DNA of 47,166 bases, taken from assembly GCA_003553895.1 (NCBI GenBank), contig PWFM01000050.1:1-47166 (forward strand). Reading direction: 5' to 3'. The position numbers and the translations under genes are program-made. The DNA comes from Syntrophomonadaceae bacterium. GTDB taxonomy: Bacteria; Bacillota; Dethiobacteria; DTU022. The notes under the pieces were generated by a model. That model ran no database searches, was not told the DNA's origin, and saw only the letters and a program-made list of their open reading frames with translations. Shown here piece after piece: positions 40,479-47,166 of the stretch (positions are counted from its first letter, which is position 1; every line of letters begins with the position of its first letter).

Positions 40479-42055
40479 ACAAAGTCCTTTTAATCATTCT
40501 TGATGGCTGGGGTTACAGTACAAATGAAGAAGGCAATGCTATTAACTTGGCCCGGACACCCAACCTGGATCGTTTTTTTAAAGAGTATCCCTGGTCTTTG
40601 GTTGACGCCGCCGGTGAGGCGGTCGGCCTGCCCGAAGGGCAAATGGGCAATTCAGAGGTAGGACACCTAAATCTCGGCGCCGGACGGATTGTTTACCAGG
40701 AGTTGACCCGTATTGGTAAATGCATCGAGTCGGGCCAATTTTATGAAAATGAAGTTTTGCTGGAAGCCATGAAAAAGGTTAAGCAAAAGGAAAGCGCCCT
40801 GCACCTGATGGGCCTGGTATCTGACGGTGGAGTACACAGCCATTTTGATCATCTCATGGCCCTGTTGGAAATGGCCCGCCGCCAGGGATTGAATAACGTT
40901 TTTATCCACGCCATTCTTGATGGCAGGGATACCATCCCTTACGGGGCTGAGCCCTTTCTGGAAAAACTTGTTGCTTACGGCAGTGAACATAAAAACTGCC
41001 ACATTGCCACCATCTGCGGGCGTTACTATGCCATGGACCGTGACCGACGCTGGGACAGGACCAAGCAGGCTTATCTTGCCTATACGGCAGGGGAGGGACT
41101 GAAAGCCAGGGATCCTCTCAAAGGCTTGAAAGAAGCCTATGAACGCGGCGAAGGGGATGAGTTTGTCCAGCCAACCGTTATAGTAGATCACGACGGCAGG
41201 CCCTTGAGCGTTATTAATTCGGAGGACAGCGTTATATTTTTCAACTTCAGGCCGGACCGGGTCCGCCAGATTACCAGGGCTCTGGCCGAAGAGGATTTCG
41301 AGCCCTTTGATCGCGGTCTGAATCCACCTCGCCCCCACCTGGCTACCATGACGGAATACGACCGGGAACTGCCCCTCCCTGTGGCTTTTACTCTTGACGA
41401 TCTAAAAGCGACTCTGGGTGAGATCTATGCCCGGCAAAATCTGCCTCAAATGAGAATAGCTGAAACGGAAAAGTATGCTCATGTGACTTTTTTCTTCAAC
41501 GGAGGCAGAGAGAAGCCTTTCTCCGGGGAGGAAAGGATCATGGTTCCTTCACCGCAGGTAGCAACATACGACCTGCAGCCGGAAATGAGTGCCCCTAAAG
41601 TAGCGGATAAAATTATTGAAACCGTTAAAAAAGGCCGGCATCCGCTGATTGTGTCGAACTTTGCCAACATGGATATGGTAGGTCATACCGGCGACCTTGC
41701 CGCCGCTATCGAGGCGGTGGTAGCGGTTGATGCTGCCCTGGGACGAATTGCCGCTGAAGCAGTTCCCCTTGGGTGGCATATCATAATAACCGGGGATCAC
41801 GGTAACGCCGAGGAAATGAAAAACCCGCAAGGGGAAACCCTTACTGCCCACAGCGCCAACCCGGTCCCGTTTATTGTTATCAGCCGGGGAGAGCTTGAAC
41901 TCCATGAAAGGGGGATTTTGGCCGATGTAGCTCCGACCATCCTGGCCCTGGCCGGCCTTGCTGTCCCCCCTGAAATGACCGGAAAAAATATGCTGTTGGA
42001 AGATCTAACAACAGCAAGGAGGGATTGTTATGGAAGAACGAATTCAAAAGATTAA
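40475..42055 (+). CDS. gpmI: 2,3-bisphosphoglycerate-independent phosphoglycerate mutase
   Basis: GpmI converts 3-phosphoglycerate to 2-phosphoglycerate using two Mn ions and a phosphoserine. The 526-residue product has metal-binding Asp10 in LDGWGYS and the catalytic Ser60 in GNSEVGHLNLGAGR, plus later ligands in NFANMDMVGHTGD and TGDHGNAEEM. It is the cofactor-independent type usual in Clostridia and Bacillus. The TTG start overlaps tpiA by 4 bases, and the 3' end overlaps eno by 26 bases. The C-terminus runs about 15 residues past the usual end, within the overlap. Confidence 0.95.
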   Translation: MNKVLLIILDGWGYSTNEEGNAINLARTPNLDRFFKEYPWSLVDAAGEAVGLPEGQMGNSEVGHLNLGAGRIVYQELTRIGKCIESGQFYENEVLLEAMKKVKQKESALHLMGLVSDGGVHSHFDHLMALLEMARRQGLNNVFIHAILDGRDTIPYGAEPFLEKLVAYGSEHKNCHIATICGRYYAMDRDRRWDRTKQAYLAYTAGEGLKARDPLKGLKEAYERGEGDEFVQPTVIVDHDGRPLSVINSEDSVIFFNFRPDRVRQITRALAEEDFEPFDRGLNPPRPHLATMTEYDRELPLPVAFTLDDLKATLGEIYARQNLPQMRIAETEKYAHVTFFFNGGREKPFSGEERIMVPSPQVATYDLQPEMSAPKVADKIIETVKKGRHPLIVSNFANMDMVGHTGDLAAAIEAVVAVDAALGRIAAEAVPLGWHIIITGDHGNAEEMKNPQGETLTAHSANPVPFIVISRGELELHERGILADVAPTILALAGLAVPPEMTGKNMLLEDLTTARRDCYGRTNSKD

Positions 42056-43298
42056 AGCCCGGGAAATCCTTGATTCCCGGGGCAATCCAACCCTCGAAGT
42101 TGATGTTGAACTGCGGGGAGGTTGGGGCGGCCGGGCCGCTGTGCCCTCCGGGGCTTCTACAGGCGCTTTTGAAGCAGTTGAACTGCGTGATGGTGATGAG
42201 AAACGCTACCTGGGTAAAGGAGTCCTCAACGCTGTGCGCCATGTTAACGAGATTTTGGCTCCAGAGCTTTGCGAACAGAGTGCCCTTGATCAAAAAGGAT
42301 TGGACCTGTTGATGCTCGACCTGGATGGCAGTGACAACAAATCGCACCTGGGAGCTAATGCCATTCTTGGTGTTTCCCTGGCCGTGGCCCGGGCGGCAGC
42401 GAATATGCTCGACCTTCCCCTTTACCGTTATATAGGGGGGCTGGGAGCCTGTATGCTGCCGGTGCCCTTCATGAATATCTTAAACGGTGGAGAACATGCC
42501 GACAACAATATAGATATCCAGGAATTTATGATCGTGCCCCTGGGCTCCGAGAATTTTTCCGGGGCTCTGCGCATGGGCACGGAAGTATTCCATCACCTTA
42601 AGAAGATCCTGCGTTCTCGCGGACTTAATACCGGTGTGGGCGATGAAGGAGGGTTTGCTCCCAACCTTGACTCTAATGAAGAGGCCTTGCAAGTAATTAC
42701 TGAAGCGATTACAGCCGCAGGCTACAGGCCCGGGGAAGATATTTATCTGGCCCTTGATGCCGCCGCCAGCGAATTTTACCGGGATGGCTCTTATTACCTT
42801 GAAGGAAGGGCCTATTCTGCAGGTGAGCTAATCTCTTATTACCAGGACCTGGTTTCGCGCTATCCGTTGATCAGTATCGAAGACGGCCTGGACGAAGATG
42901 ATTGGGACGGATGGCATGAAATGACTGTCGCTCTCGGCAGTAAGATCATGCTGATTGGCGATGATTTGTTTGTGACCAGCCCTGAACGTTTGAAACAGGG
43001 TATTGAAGCCGGGACAGCTAATTCGATCTTGATTAAATTAAACCAGATCGGTACCCTAAGCGAAACCCTGGAAACCATGAATTTGGCCAGGCGTTTTGGG
43101 TACAGCTGCATGATATCGCATCGTTCCGGGGAAACTGGCGACAGCTTCATATCCGACCTGGCTGTAGGGATCAATGCCGGCCTGATCAAAACTGGCGCCC
43201 CCTCTCGAATAGACCGGGTCGCCAAGTATAATCAACTGCTGAGGATAGAAGAGGATTTAGGCCGGGCAGCCTGCTATTATTTCCAATCGTTAAAATAA
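42030..43298 (+). CDS. eno: Enolase
   Basis: Enolase dehydrates 2-phosphoglycerate to phosphoenolpyruvate. The 422-residue length is normal. Motifs: AREILDSRGNPTLEVDVEL, the loop PSGASTGAFEAVELRDG, metal ligands near ISIEDGLDEDDWDGW and IGDDLFVT, the catalytic Lys in ILIKLNQIGT and SHRSGETGDSFISDLAVG. ATG 42030 sits 7 bases after AAGGAGG, inside the end of gpmI. It is the last glycolytic gene. Its final 13 bases are tandemly duplicated just after the stop codon. Confidence 0.97.
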   Translation: MEERIQKIKAREILDSRGNPTLEVDVELRGGWGGRAAVPSGASTGAFEAVELRDGDEKRYLGKGVLNAVRHVNEILAPELCEQSALDQKGLDLLMLDLDGSDNKSHLGANAILGVSLAVARAAANMLDLPLYRYIGGLGACMLPVPFMNILNGGEHADNNIDIQEFMIVPLGSENFSGALRMGTEVFHHLKKILRSRGLNTGVGDEGGFAPNLDSNEEALQVITEAITAAGYRPGEDIYLALDAAASEFYRDGSYYLEGRAYSAGELISYYQDLVSRYPLISIEDGLDEDDWDGWHEMTVALGSKIMLIGDDLFVTSPERLKQGIEAGTANSILIKLNQIGTLSETLETMNLARRFGYSCMISHRSGETGDSFISDLAVGINAGLIKTGAPSRIDRVAKYNQLLRIEEDLGRAACYYFQSLK

Positions 43299-43311
43299 AT
43301 CGTTAAAATAA
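43286..43311 (+). repeat. 13-bp tandem duplication at the end of eno
   Basis: The unit ATCGTTAAAATAA occurs at 43286-43298 (the last codons and stop of eno) and again without a gap at 43299-43311. It looks like a recent slippage or duplication. Confidence 0.85.
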
Positions 43312-43313
43312 AT

Positions 43314-43342
43314 TTGTCAAAGCCTTTATTATATGTTAAAAT
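43314..43342 (+). promoter_or_regulatory. Promoter of secG
   Basis: TTGTCA (43314-43319) and TAAAAT (43337-43342) are separated by 17 bases. Initiation is expected near 43349, about 34 bases before the secG start. This gives secG its own promoter in addition to any read-through from eno. Confidence 0.7.
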
Positions 43343-43382
43343 ATCGTGTGTTTAGCTTACAGTGATTATTGGTGGAGGTTTT

Positions 43383-43607
43383 ATGATGATCGAGACCGTA
43401 GTTAATATTATTTACCTGGTTTTATGTATCGCTCTTATCGCAACCGTGCTGTTACAGTCGGGCCGTAGCGCGGGTCTCGGCGCTATTGCCGGTGGCGCCC
43501 AATCCCTGGTCGGGAAAAAGAAAGGGCTTGATGAAACACTGAGCAAAGTTACCCAGTACCTGGCGATTGGGTTTATGCTTTTTACAATTATCATGGTAGT
43601 TGTTTAA
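43383..43607 (+). CDS. secG: Preprotein translocase subunit SecG
   Basis: SecG is the small third subunit of the SecYEG channel. The 74-residue protein has two hydrophobic helices (about residues 4-23 and 52-73) linked by a glycine-rich loop with LLQSGRSAGLGAIAGGAQ, the family signature. ATG 43383 is chosen because GGTGGAGG lies just before it; the frame stays open 7 codons further upstream. Location between eno and rnr is common in Firmicutes. Confidence 0.92.
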   Translation: MMIETVVNIIYLVLCIALIATVLLQSGRSAGLGAIAGGAQSLVGKKKGLDETLSKVTQYLAIGFMLFTIIMVVV

Positions 43608-43634
43608 ACAGTCCTGTATTATATTTTAATTGCC

Positions 43635-43663
43635 GGCAGGGAGCTCTACGGCCCCTGCCTTTT
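43635..43663 (+). terminator. Terminator after secG
   Basis: GGCAGGG (43635-43641) pairs with CCCTGCC (43653-43659) around an 11-base loop, followed by TTTT (43660-43663). A second hairpin GCCCC/GGGGC (43671-43675 with 43682-43686) follows just before rnr. Confidence 0.75.
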
Positions 43664-43716
43664 CATTTTCGCCCCTCAATCGGGGCCCTTGCTACCAGGA
43701 GCGAGAAAGGAGTTGT

Positions 43717-45888
43717 ATACAAGTTTTTAAAAAACATAAAAATACAGCCGGAATCCTGAGAGATAAAATCCTTGATCTGCTCCAAAGAAACCGCCGGCAA
43801 TCGCTTTCCTTAAAGCAAATCCTGGGTGGTCTCGAAATGGATAAAAACGATAAAAGCATCGTTAAAGCGGAACTAAAAAAAATGAGTAACGAAGGGCTAG
43901 TGATCAGGACTGAAGGCGACCGCTATGGTCTGCCCGAGAAGCTGGGCATACTGACCGGTGTCCTGGAAGGGAATCGGCGTGGTTTTGCTTTTCTGCGCCC
44001 CGATCAGCATCGTGAAGATATCTATATCAGTTCCAGGAACCTTAATGAAGCGGCCCACGGTGACAGGGTCATGGTCAAGCTGGATCGTAAAAAGGGCCGG
44101 AGAAAAAGGGAAGGGACTGTGATCGGAATCCTTAAGCGGGGCCAAAAGCGGCTTGTCGGCACCCTGCAGCGGGAAGGAAAAAGGTATTATGTCCTTCCCG
44201 ATGATCTACGATTCCCGGGGCCGGTTCAGGTGCCGCTGAAAGGGATGACGGAAGCCGAGGTAGGAGATAAAGTGGTGGTTGAAATAGAAAGGTGGGCCCG
44301 GGGCAAGATGCCGGCCCGGGGCAAGCTGGTTGAATACATTGGCCCGGTAGGCAGTCTTCATACAGAACAGGGGACTTTCCAGCACCGCTTTGACTTGCCC
44401 GGGGAGCATCCACCCCAGGCTCTGAAAGAGCTGGAGAACTTACCCGGGGAGAATGATATACCGCGCCTGGCTAAAGAGCAGAAGCGGGCTGATCTTAAAG
44501 CTCTTAAAATGGTAACAATCGATGATGAAACAGCTCGCGATTTTGATGATGCCGTGTCGCTGGAGATACTCAATGGAGACCTATACCGGTTGGGGGTCCA
44601 TATAGCGGATGTCTCCCAGTATGTCCGCCAGGGCAAACCGATAGACCGGGAAGCCCTGAAACGGGGAACCAGTATTTACCTGGTTGAACGGGCTATCCAC
44701 ATGCTCCCTTCCGGACTTTCGGAAAAATTGTGCAGCCTCCAGGCCGGTAAAGATCGCCTGGCGGTCAGTGTTATAATGGATATAGATGATGAAGGCAATC
44801 TTATTGAAGCCTCCTTTAAGCCCAGCCTGATCCGGGTTGATGAGCGGTTATCATACCAGCAGGTTGAATCCTACCTGTCTGGTAAGGAAGATGCGTCGGT
44901 ATTTAAAGACAAAAGCATTGCCGTAATGATTGACAGGATGACTGGACTTGCCAAAATGCTCAGGGAACGGCGCATGCGGCGTGGGAGTCTCGATCTGGAG
45001 ATCCCGGAAGCGAGGATTGAGGTGGACGAAGAAGGGGTCCCCACCAAAATCGGCAAGCGGGTCATGGGCCAGTCGGAATCGCTGATCGAAGAATTCATGA
45101 TTTACTGCAACGAAACCGTTGCCGCATACCTTGAAGAAGAGGGGTTGCCCTGTATTTATCGTATTCATGCTATCCCGCCTGATGAAAAATTGACCGCGCT
45201 TAGAGAAACCTTGAACTTGATGAATGTTAAGGCAGTTTCCAAGAAAAAGCAGTTAAAACCCAAAGACCTGAACAGATTGCTTGAGGAAACCAGAGGTGAA
45301 AAAACAGAAAAGCTGGTCCGCTACCTGGTCCTGCGCTCGCTGCCCCAGGCTATTTACAGCGCTTTTAATGAAGGGCATTTTGGGCTGGCATCAGAGTGCT
45401 ATTGTCATTTCACCTCGCCGATTCGTCGTTATCCGGACCTGGTTGTGCACCGCATCCTGAAACAGCGGCTGCTGCCGGGCGGCTACTCCAAGGAAAAGGC
45501 CAGGCGCCTGCAGTCCCGCCTGCCGGCTATCGCCCAGCAGTCCTCAGAAAGGGAACGAGCAGCTGTGGAAGCGGAGCGGGCCAGCGTTGAAATGAAAAAA
45601 GCCCAGTACATGGAGCAGAGGTTGGGCGAGGAATACACCGGGATTATAAATGGAGTTACCCACTTCGGTGTTTTTGTCGAGCTGGACAATACTGTAGAGG
45701 GAATGATCCCTGTGACAGAGTTAAGTGACGATTACTATATCTATAACGAAAAAGCGTCCAAGTTAGTTGGTGAGAGAACCGGCAATACTTATCGGCTGGG
45801 GGACAGCATTAGGATACAGGTAATCAGGGCCAGCAAAGAAGAAGGCAAAGTAACTTTTGCCCCTGCAGAAAAGGAGGAAATTGTTTAG
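43717..45888 (+). CDS. rnr: Ribonuclease R
   Basis: RNase R is a processive 3'-5' exoribonuclease that degrades structured RNA and, with SmpB-tmRNA, nonstop messages. It has an N-terminal winged helix (ILRDKILDLLQ...LKKMSNEGLV), cold-shock domains (about 70-220), the RNB catalytic domain with TIDDETARDFDDAVSLE and HIADVSQYV, and a C-terminal S1 domain (GIINGVTHFGVFVELDNTVEGM). The start is uncertain. A good AAAGGAG (43706-43712) has no in-frame ATG, GTG or TTG after it within range; the in-frame ATA at 43717 is used provisionally. The frame is open back to a TTG at 43630, but that lies beside the secG terminator. The first in-frame ATG (43837) would remove part of the winged helix. Confidence 0.9.
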   Translation: MQVFKKHKNTAGILRDKILDLLQRNRRQSLSLKQILGGLEMDKNDKSIVKAELKKMSNEGLVIRTEGDRYGLPEKLGILTGVLEGNRRGFAFLRPDQHREDIYISSRNLNEAAHGDRVMVKLDRKKGRRKREGTVIGILKRGQKRLVGTLQREGKRYYVLPDDLRFPGPVQVPLKGMTEAEVGDKVVVEIERWARGKMPARGKLVEYIGPVGSLHTEQGTFQHRFDLPGEHPPQALKELENLPGENDIPRLAKEQKRADLKALKMVTIDDETARDFDDAVSLEILNGDLYRLGVHIADVSQYVRQGKPIDREALKRGTSIYLVERAIHMLPSGLSEKLCSLQAGKDRLAVSVIMDIDDEGNLIEASFKPSLIRVDERLSYQQVESYLSGKEDASVFKDKSIAVMIDRMTGLAKMLRERRMRRGSLDLEIPEARIEVDEEGVPTKIGKRVMGQSESLIEEFMIYCNETVAAYLEEEGLPCIYRIHAIPPDEKLTALRETLNLMNVKAVSKKKQLKPKDLNRLLEETRGEKTEKLVRYLVLRSLPQAIYSAFNEGHFGLASECYCHFTSPIRRYPDLVVHRILKQRLLPGGYSKEKARRLQSRLPAIAQQSSERERAAVEAERASVEMKKAQYMEQRLGEEYTGIINGVTHFGVFVELDNTVEGMIPVTELSDDYYIYNEKASKLVGERTGNTYRLGDSIRIQVIRASKEEGKVTFAPAEKEEIV

Positions 45889-46431
45889 ATGGATATTTAT
45901 GAAGCTTTGAAGGAAAGAAGAAGTGTGAGGAAATACACCTCCGATCCTGTTCCCGACTATAAGCTCAACCGCCTGCTTGAAGCAGGAAGGCTGGCTCCCT
46001 CGTGGGCCAACAAGCAGTGCTGGAGTTTTATAGTGATAAAAGATCCGGAAAAGAAAGAAAAGCTTGCTTCGGCCATGCCGAAAGACAATCCCGCCCGCAA
46101 GGCGGTTGGGGAGGTGGCCCCCGTAGTGATAGTGCTGTGCGCGGACCCGGAAGCATCCGGCAAACAGGACGGTAAAGATTATTACCTGCTCGACTCAGGG
46201 CTGGCTATGCAGCAGCTGATGCTGGCCGCTAATTCCGAAGGACTGGGCACCTGCTGGGTAGCCTGGTTCGACGAGGATACGGTTCGCCAGGCCCTTTCGG
46301 TACCGTCCGGGTACAGGGTAGTGGCCCTGACTCCTGTCGGAGTGCCGGAAAAACAACCTTCCCCGCGGCCGCGCAAAGATCTGTCCGAGATTACCTATGC
46401 TGAAGAATGGGGACGTCCATTTAACGGTTAA
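45889..46431 (+). CDS. Nitroreductase-family flavoprotein
   Basis: The 180-residue product has the nitroreductase fold signature: N-terminal RRSVRKYTSDPV, which contacts FMN phosphate, then LEAGRLAPSWANKQCW, and a C-terminal LGTCWVAWFDEDTVRQALSVP with GVPEKQP. Members reduce nitro compounds, quinones or flavins with NAD(P)H; the physiological substrate here is unknown. The ATG immediately follows the rnr stop codon, and an AAGGAGG lies in the end of rnr, so the two genes are co-transcribed. It separates rnr from smpB. Confidence 0.88.
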   Translation: MDIYEALKERRSVRKYTSDPVPDYKLNRLLEAGRLAPSWANKQCWSFIVIKDPEKKEKLASAMPKDNPARKAVGEVAPVVIVLCADPEASGKQDGKDYYLLDSGLAMQQLMLAANSEGLGTCWVAWFDEDTVRQALSVPSGYRVVALTPVGVPEKQPSPRPRKDLSEITYAEEWGRPFNG

Positions 46432-46540
46432 GCTTCGGTTTTGATGATTTAGGGTGTTTTACGCTGCTCAACCCCAGCCCGTATCAGCCGGCCTTGCGAT
46501 CAGGTTTTAGCTTTTATCTGCAAATGAGGATTGAAGAGAG

Positions 46541-47005
46541 ATGGAAAAAATTATTAGTACCAACCGCAAAGCAAGACATGATTATCATATTGAAGATAGT
46601 TTTGAAGCAGGTATTGTTCTTACCGGCACTGAGGTCAAGTCTATTCGCAACAGCCGGGTTAACCTCAAGGACAGCTATGGTAAGGTTGAAGGCGGCGAAC
46701 TTTTCTTGTATAATATGCATGTAAGCCCATATGATCCGGGTAACCGATTTAATCATGAACCGGTGCGGACGCGCAAGCTGCTGATGCACAAAGCTGAGAT
46801 CGGCAGGTTGGCCGGAAAAGTGCAAGAAAAGGGCTATGCCCTGATCCCCCTGAAGATTTACTTAAGACAGGGCCTGGTTAAAGTGGAACTGGGGATGGCC
46901 AGGGGTAAGAAGAAGTACGATAAAAGGCGGGATATTGCCGAACGTGACCGGAAACGGGAAATGGAACGAGACATGAAAGACAAGGCCATTAAGGAAAAGA
47001 TATAA
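46541..47005 (+). CDS. smpB: tmRNA-binding protein SmpB
   Basis: SmpB binds tmRNA and delivers it to stalled ribosomes. The 154-residue protein shows the family motifs RKARHDYHIEDSFEAGIVLTG, TEVKSIRNSRVNLKDSY and HVSPYDPGNRFNHEP, and a basic C-terminal tail (RGKKKYDKRRDIAERDRKREM) that enters the ribosomal mRNA channel. ATG 46541 follows GAAGAGAG. The gene encoding its RNA partner starts 12 bases downstream. The 109 bases upstream contain no other feature that I can identify. Confidence 0.96.
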   Translation: MEKIISTNRKARHDYHIEDSFEAGIVLTGTEVKSIRNSRVNLKDSYGKVEGGELFLYNMHVSPYDPGNRFNHEPVRTRKLLMHKAEIGRLAGKVQEKGYALIPLKIYLRQGLVKVELGMARGKKKYDKRRDIAERDRKREMERDMKDKAIKEKI

Positions 47006-47017
47006 GTTCCCGAAAAT

Positions 47018-47166
47018 GGGGGCGTAAGGATTCGACGAGGGTCGATGGAAGCAGAAGCTGCAAGCCCAGGACCATGACCTGGATAAAACATGGAACGGCT
47101 ATAGACGCCAAACCGAATTACGCACTCGCTGCTTAAATAAAGCAGCGCATCCCTCCTTTCCCTGGC
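47018..47166 (+). ncRNA. ssrA: Transfer-messenger RNA (tmRNA), 5' part, cut by window end
   Basis: The 5' end GGGGGCGTAAGGATTCGACGAGG and the following GCTGCAAGCC are typical of one-piece tmRNA. The tag frame resumes after CTATAGAC with GCC (47107) and reads A-K-P-N-Y-A-L-A-A then TAA (47134-47136); with the tRNA-like alanine, the tag is AAKPNYALAA. The ALAA ending is the ClpXP degradation signal. A CCAGG/CCTGG helix lies before the tag. The 3' pseudoknots and tRNA-like end lie beyond the window. It is directly downstream of smpB. Confidence 0.93.

Noticed and set aside
1..47166. CRISPR array, prophage, transposase or defence island
   Set aside because: No regularly spaced direct repeats, integrase, transposase, toxin-antitoxin pair or known defence gene could be identified; the content is housekeeping.

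Overview
This window reads as one stretch of ordinary housekeeping chromosome from a low-to-moderate GC Gram-positive anaerobe, most likely a member of the Clostridia (Bacillota). The reasons are strong GGAGG-type ribosome binding sites, frequent TTG and GTG starts, an S-box (SAM-I) riboswitch before metK, Firmicutes synteny (comFC-hpf-secA-prfB-yitT-ftsEX-ctp-minJ-like-uvrBA, rapZ-whiA, pgk-tpiA-gpmI-eno-secG-rnr-smpB-ssrA), and a CooC-type nickel ATPase that suggests a Ni-carbon monoxide dehydrogenase elsewhere in the genome. I see no prophage, insertion sequence, CRISPR array or obvious defence island. Nearly all genes lie on the + strand.

Layout. (1) 1-4.3 kb: tRNA-Thr(CGU) with its own promoter and terminator, a solitary CBS-domain ORF, a LapA-like membrane peptide (-), an ornithine/alanine-racemase-family PLP enzyme, a UPF0173 metallo-hydrolase and a convergent amidinotransferase/DDAH-like hydrolase (-). 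(2) 4.3-8.7 kb: MoxR AAA+ ATPase, CoxE-like VWA protein, CooC-like Ni-insertion ATPase, a phosphoribosyltransferase and FabZ. (3) 8.8-13.7 kb: promoter, SAM riboswitch and a long structured leader before metK, then RecD2 helicase and ComFC. (4) 13.7-26.9 kb: HPF, an unrecognised NTP-transferase-like protein, a long-type SecA, RF2 (prfB) with a programmed +1 frameshift, a YitT-family protein, FtsE, FtsX, a coiled-coil M23 peptidase, an S41 C-terminal processing protease and a MinJ-like PDZ membrane protein. (5) 27-34.8 kb: uvrB, a cluster of 25-bp palindromic repeats, uvrA, uvrC and a Cof-type HAD phosphatase. (6) 35-36.8 kb: rapZ and whiA, adjacent, without the yvcK gene usually between them. 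(7) 37-43.6 kb: rpoN (sigma-54) followed by pgk-tpiA-gpmI-eno and secG, without cggR or gap. (8) 43.6 kb to the end: rnr, a nitroreductase, smpB and the 5' part of ssrA (tmRNA), a trans-translation and RNA-quality-control group.

How the genes work together. Envelope and division functions (SecA, SecG, FtsEX with a probable FtsEX-activated M23 hydrolase, a Ctp protease and the MinJ-like protein) form one co-oriented block. UvrABC gives complete nucleotide excision repair incision. SmpB, tmRNA and RNase R give ribosome rescue and decay of nonstop mRNA. Lower glycolysis is a tight operon with overlapping genes.

I did not find a clear new multi-gene system. The best leads are the MoxR-CoxE-CooC association, the long SecA insertion, the weakly spaced prfB frameshift site, the 25-bp TGTCA...TGACA repeats between uvrB and uvrA, the absence of gap/cggR and yvcK from conserved clusters, an uncharacterised gene between hpf and secA, and the lack of a standard start codon for rnr. 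All family calls come from reading the translations by eye; no database search was run.
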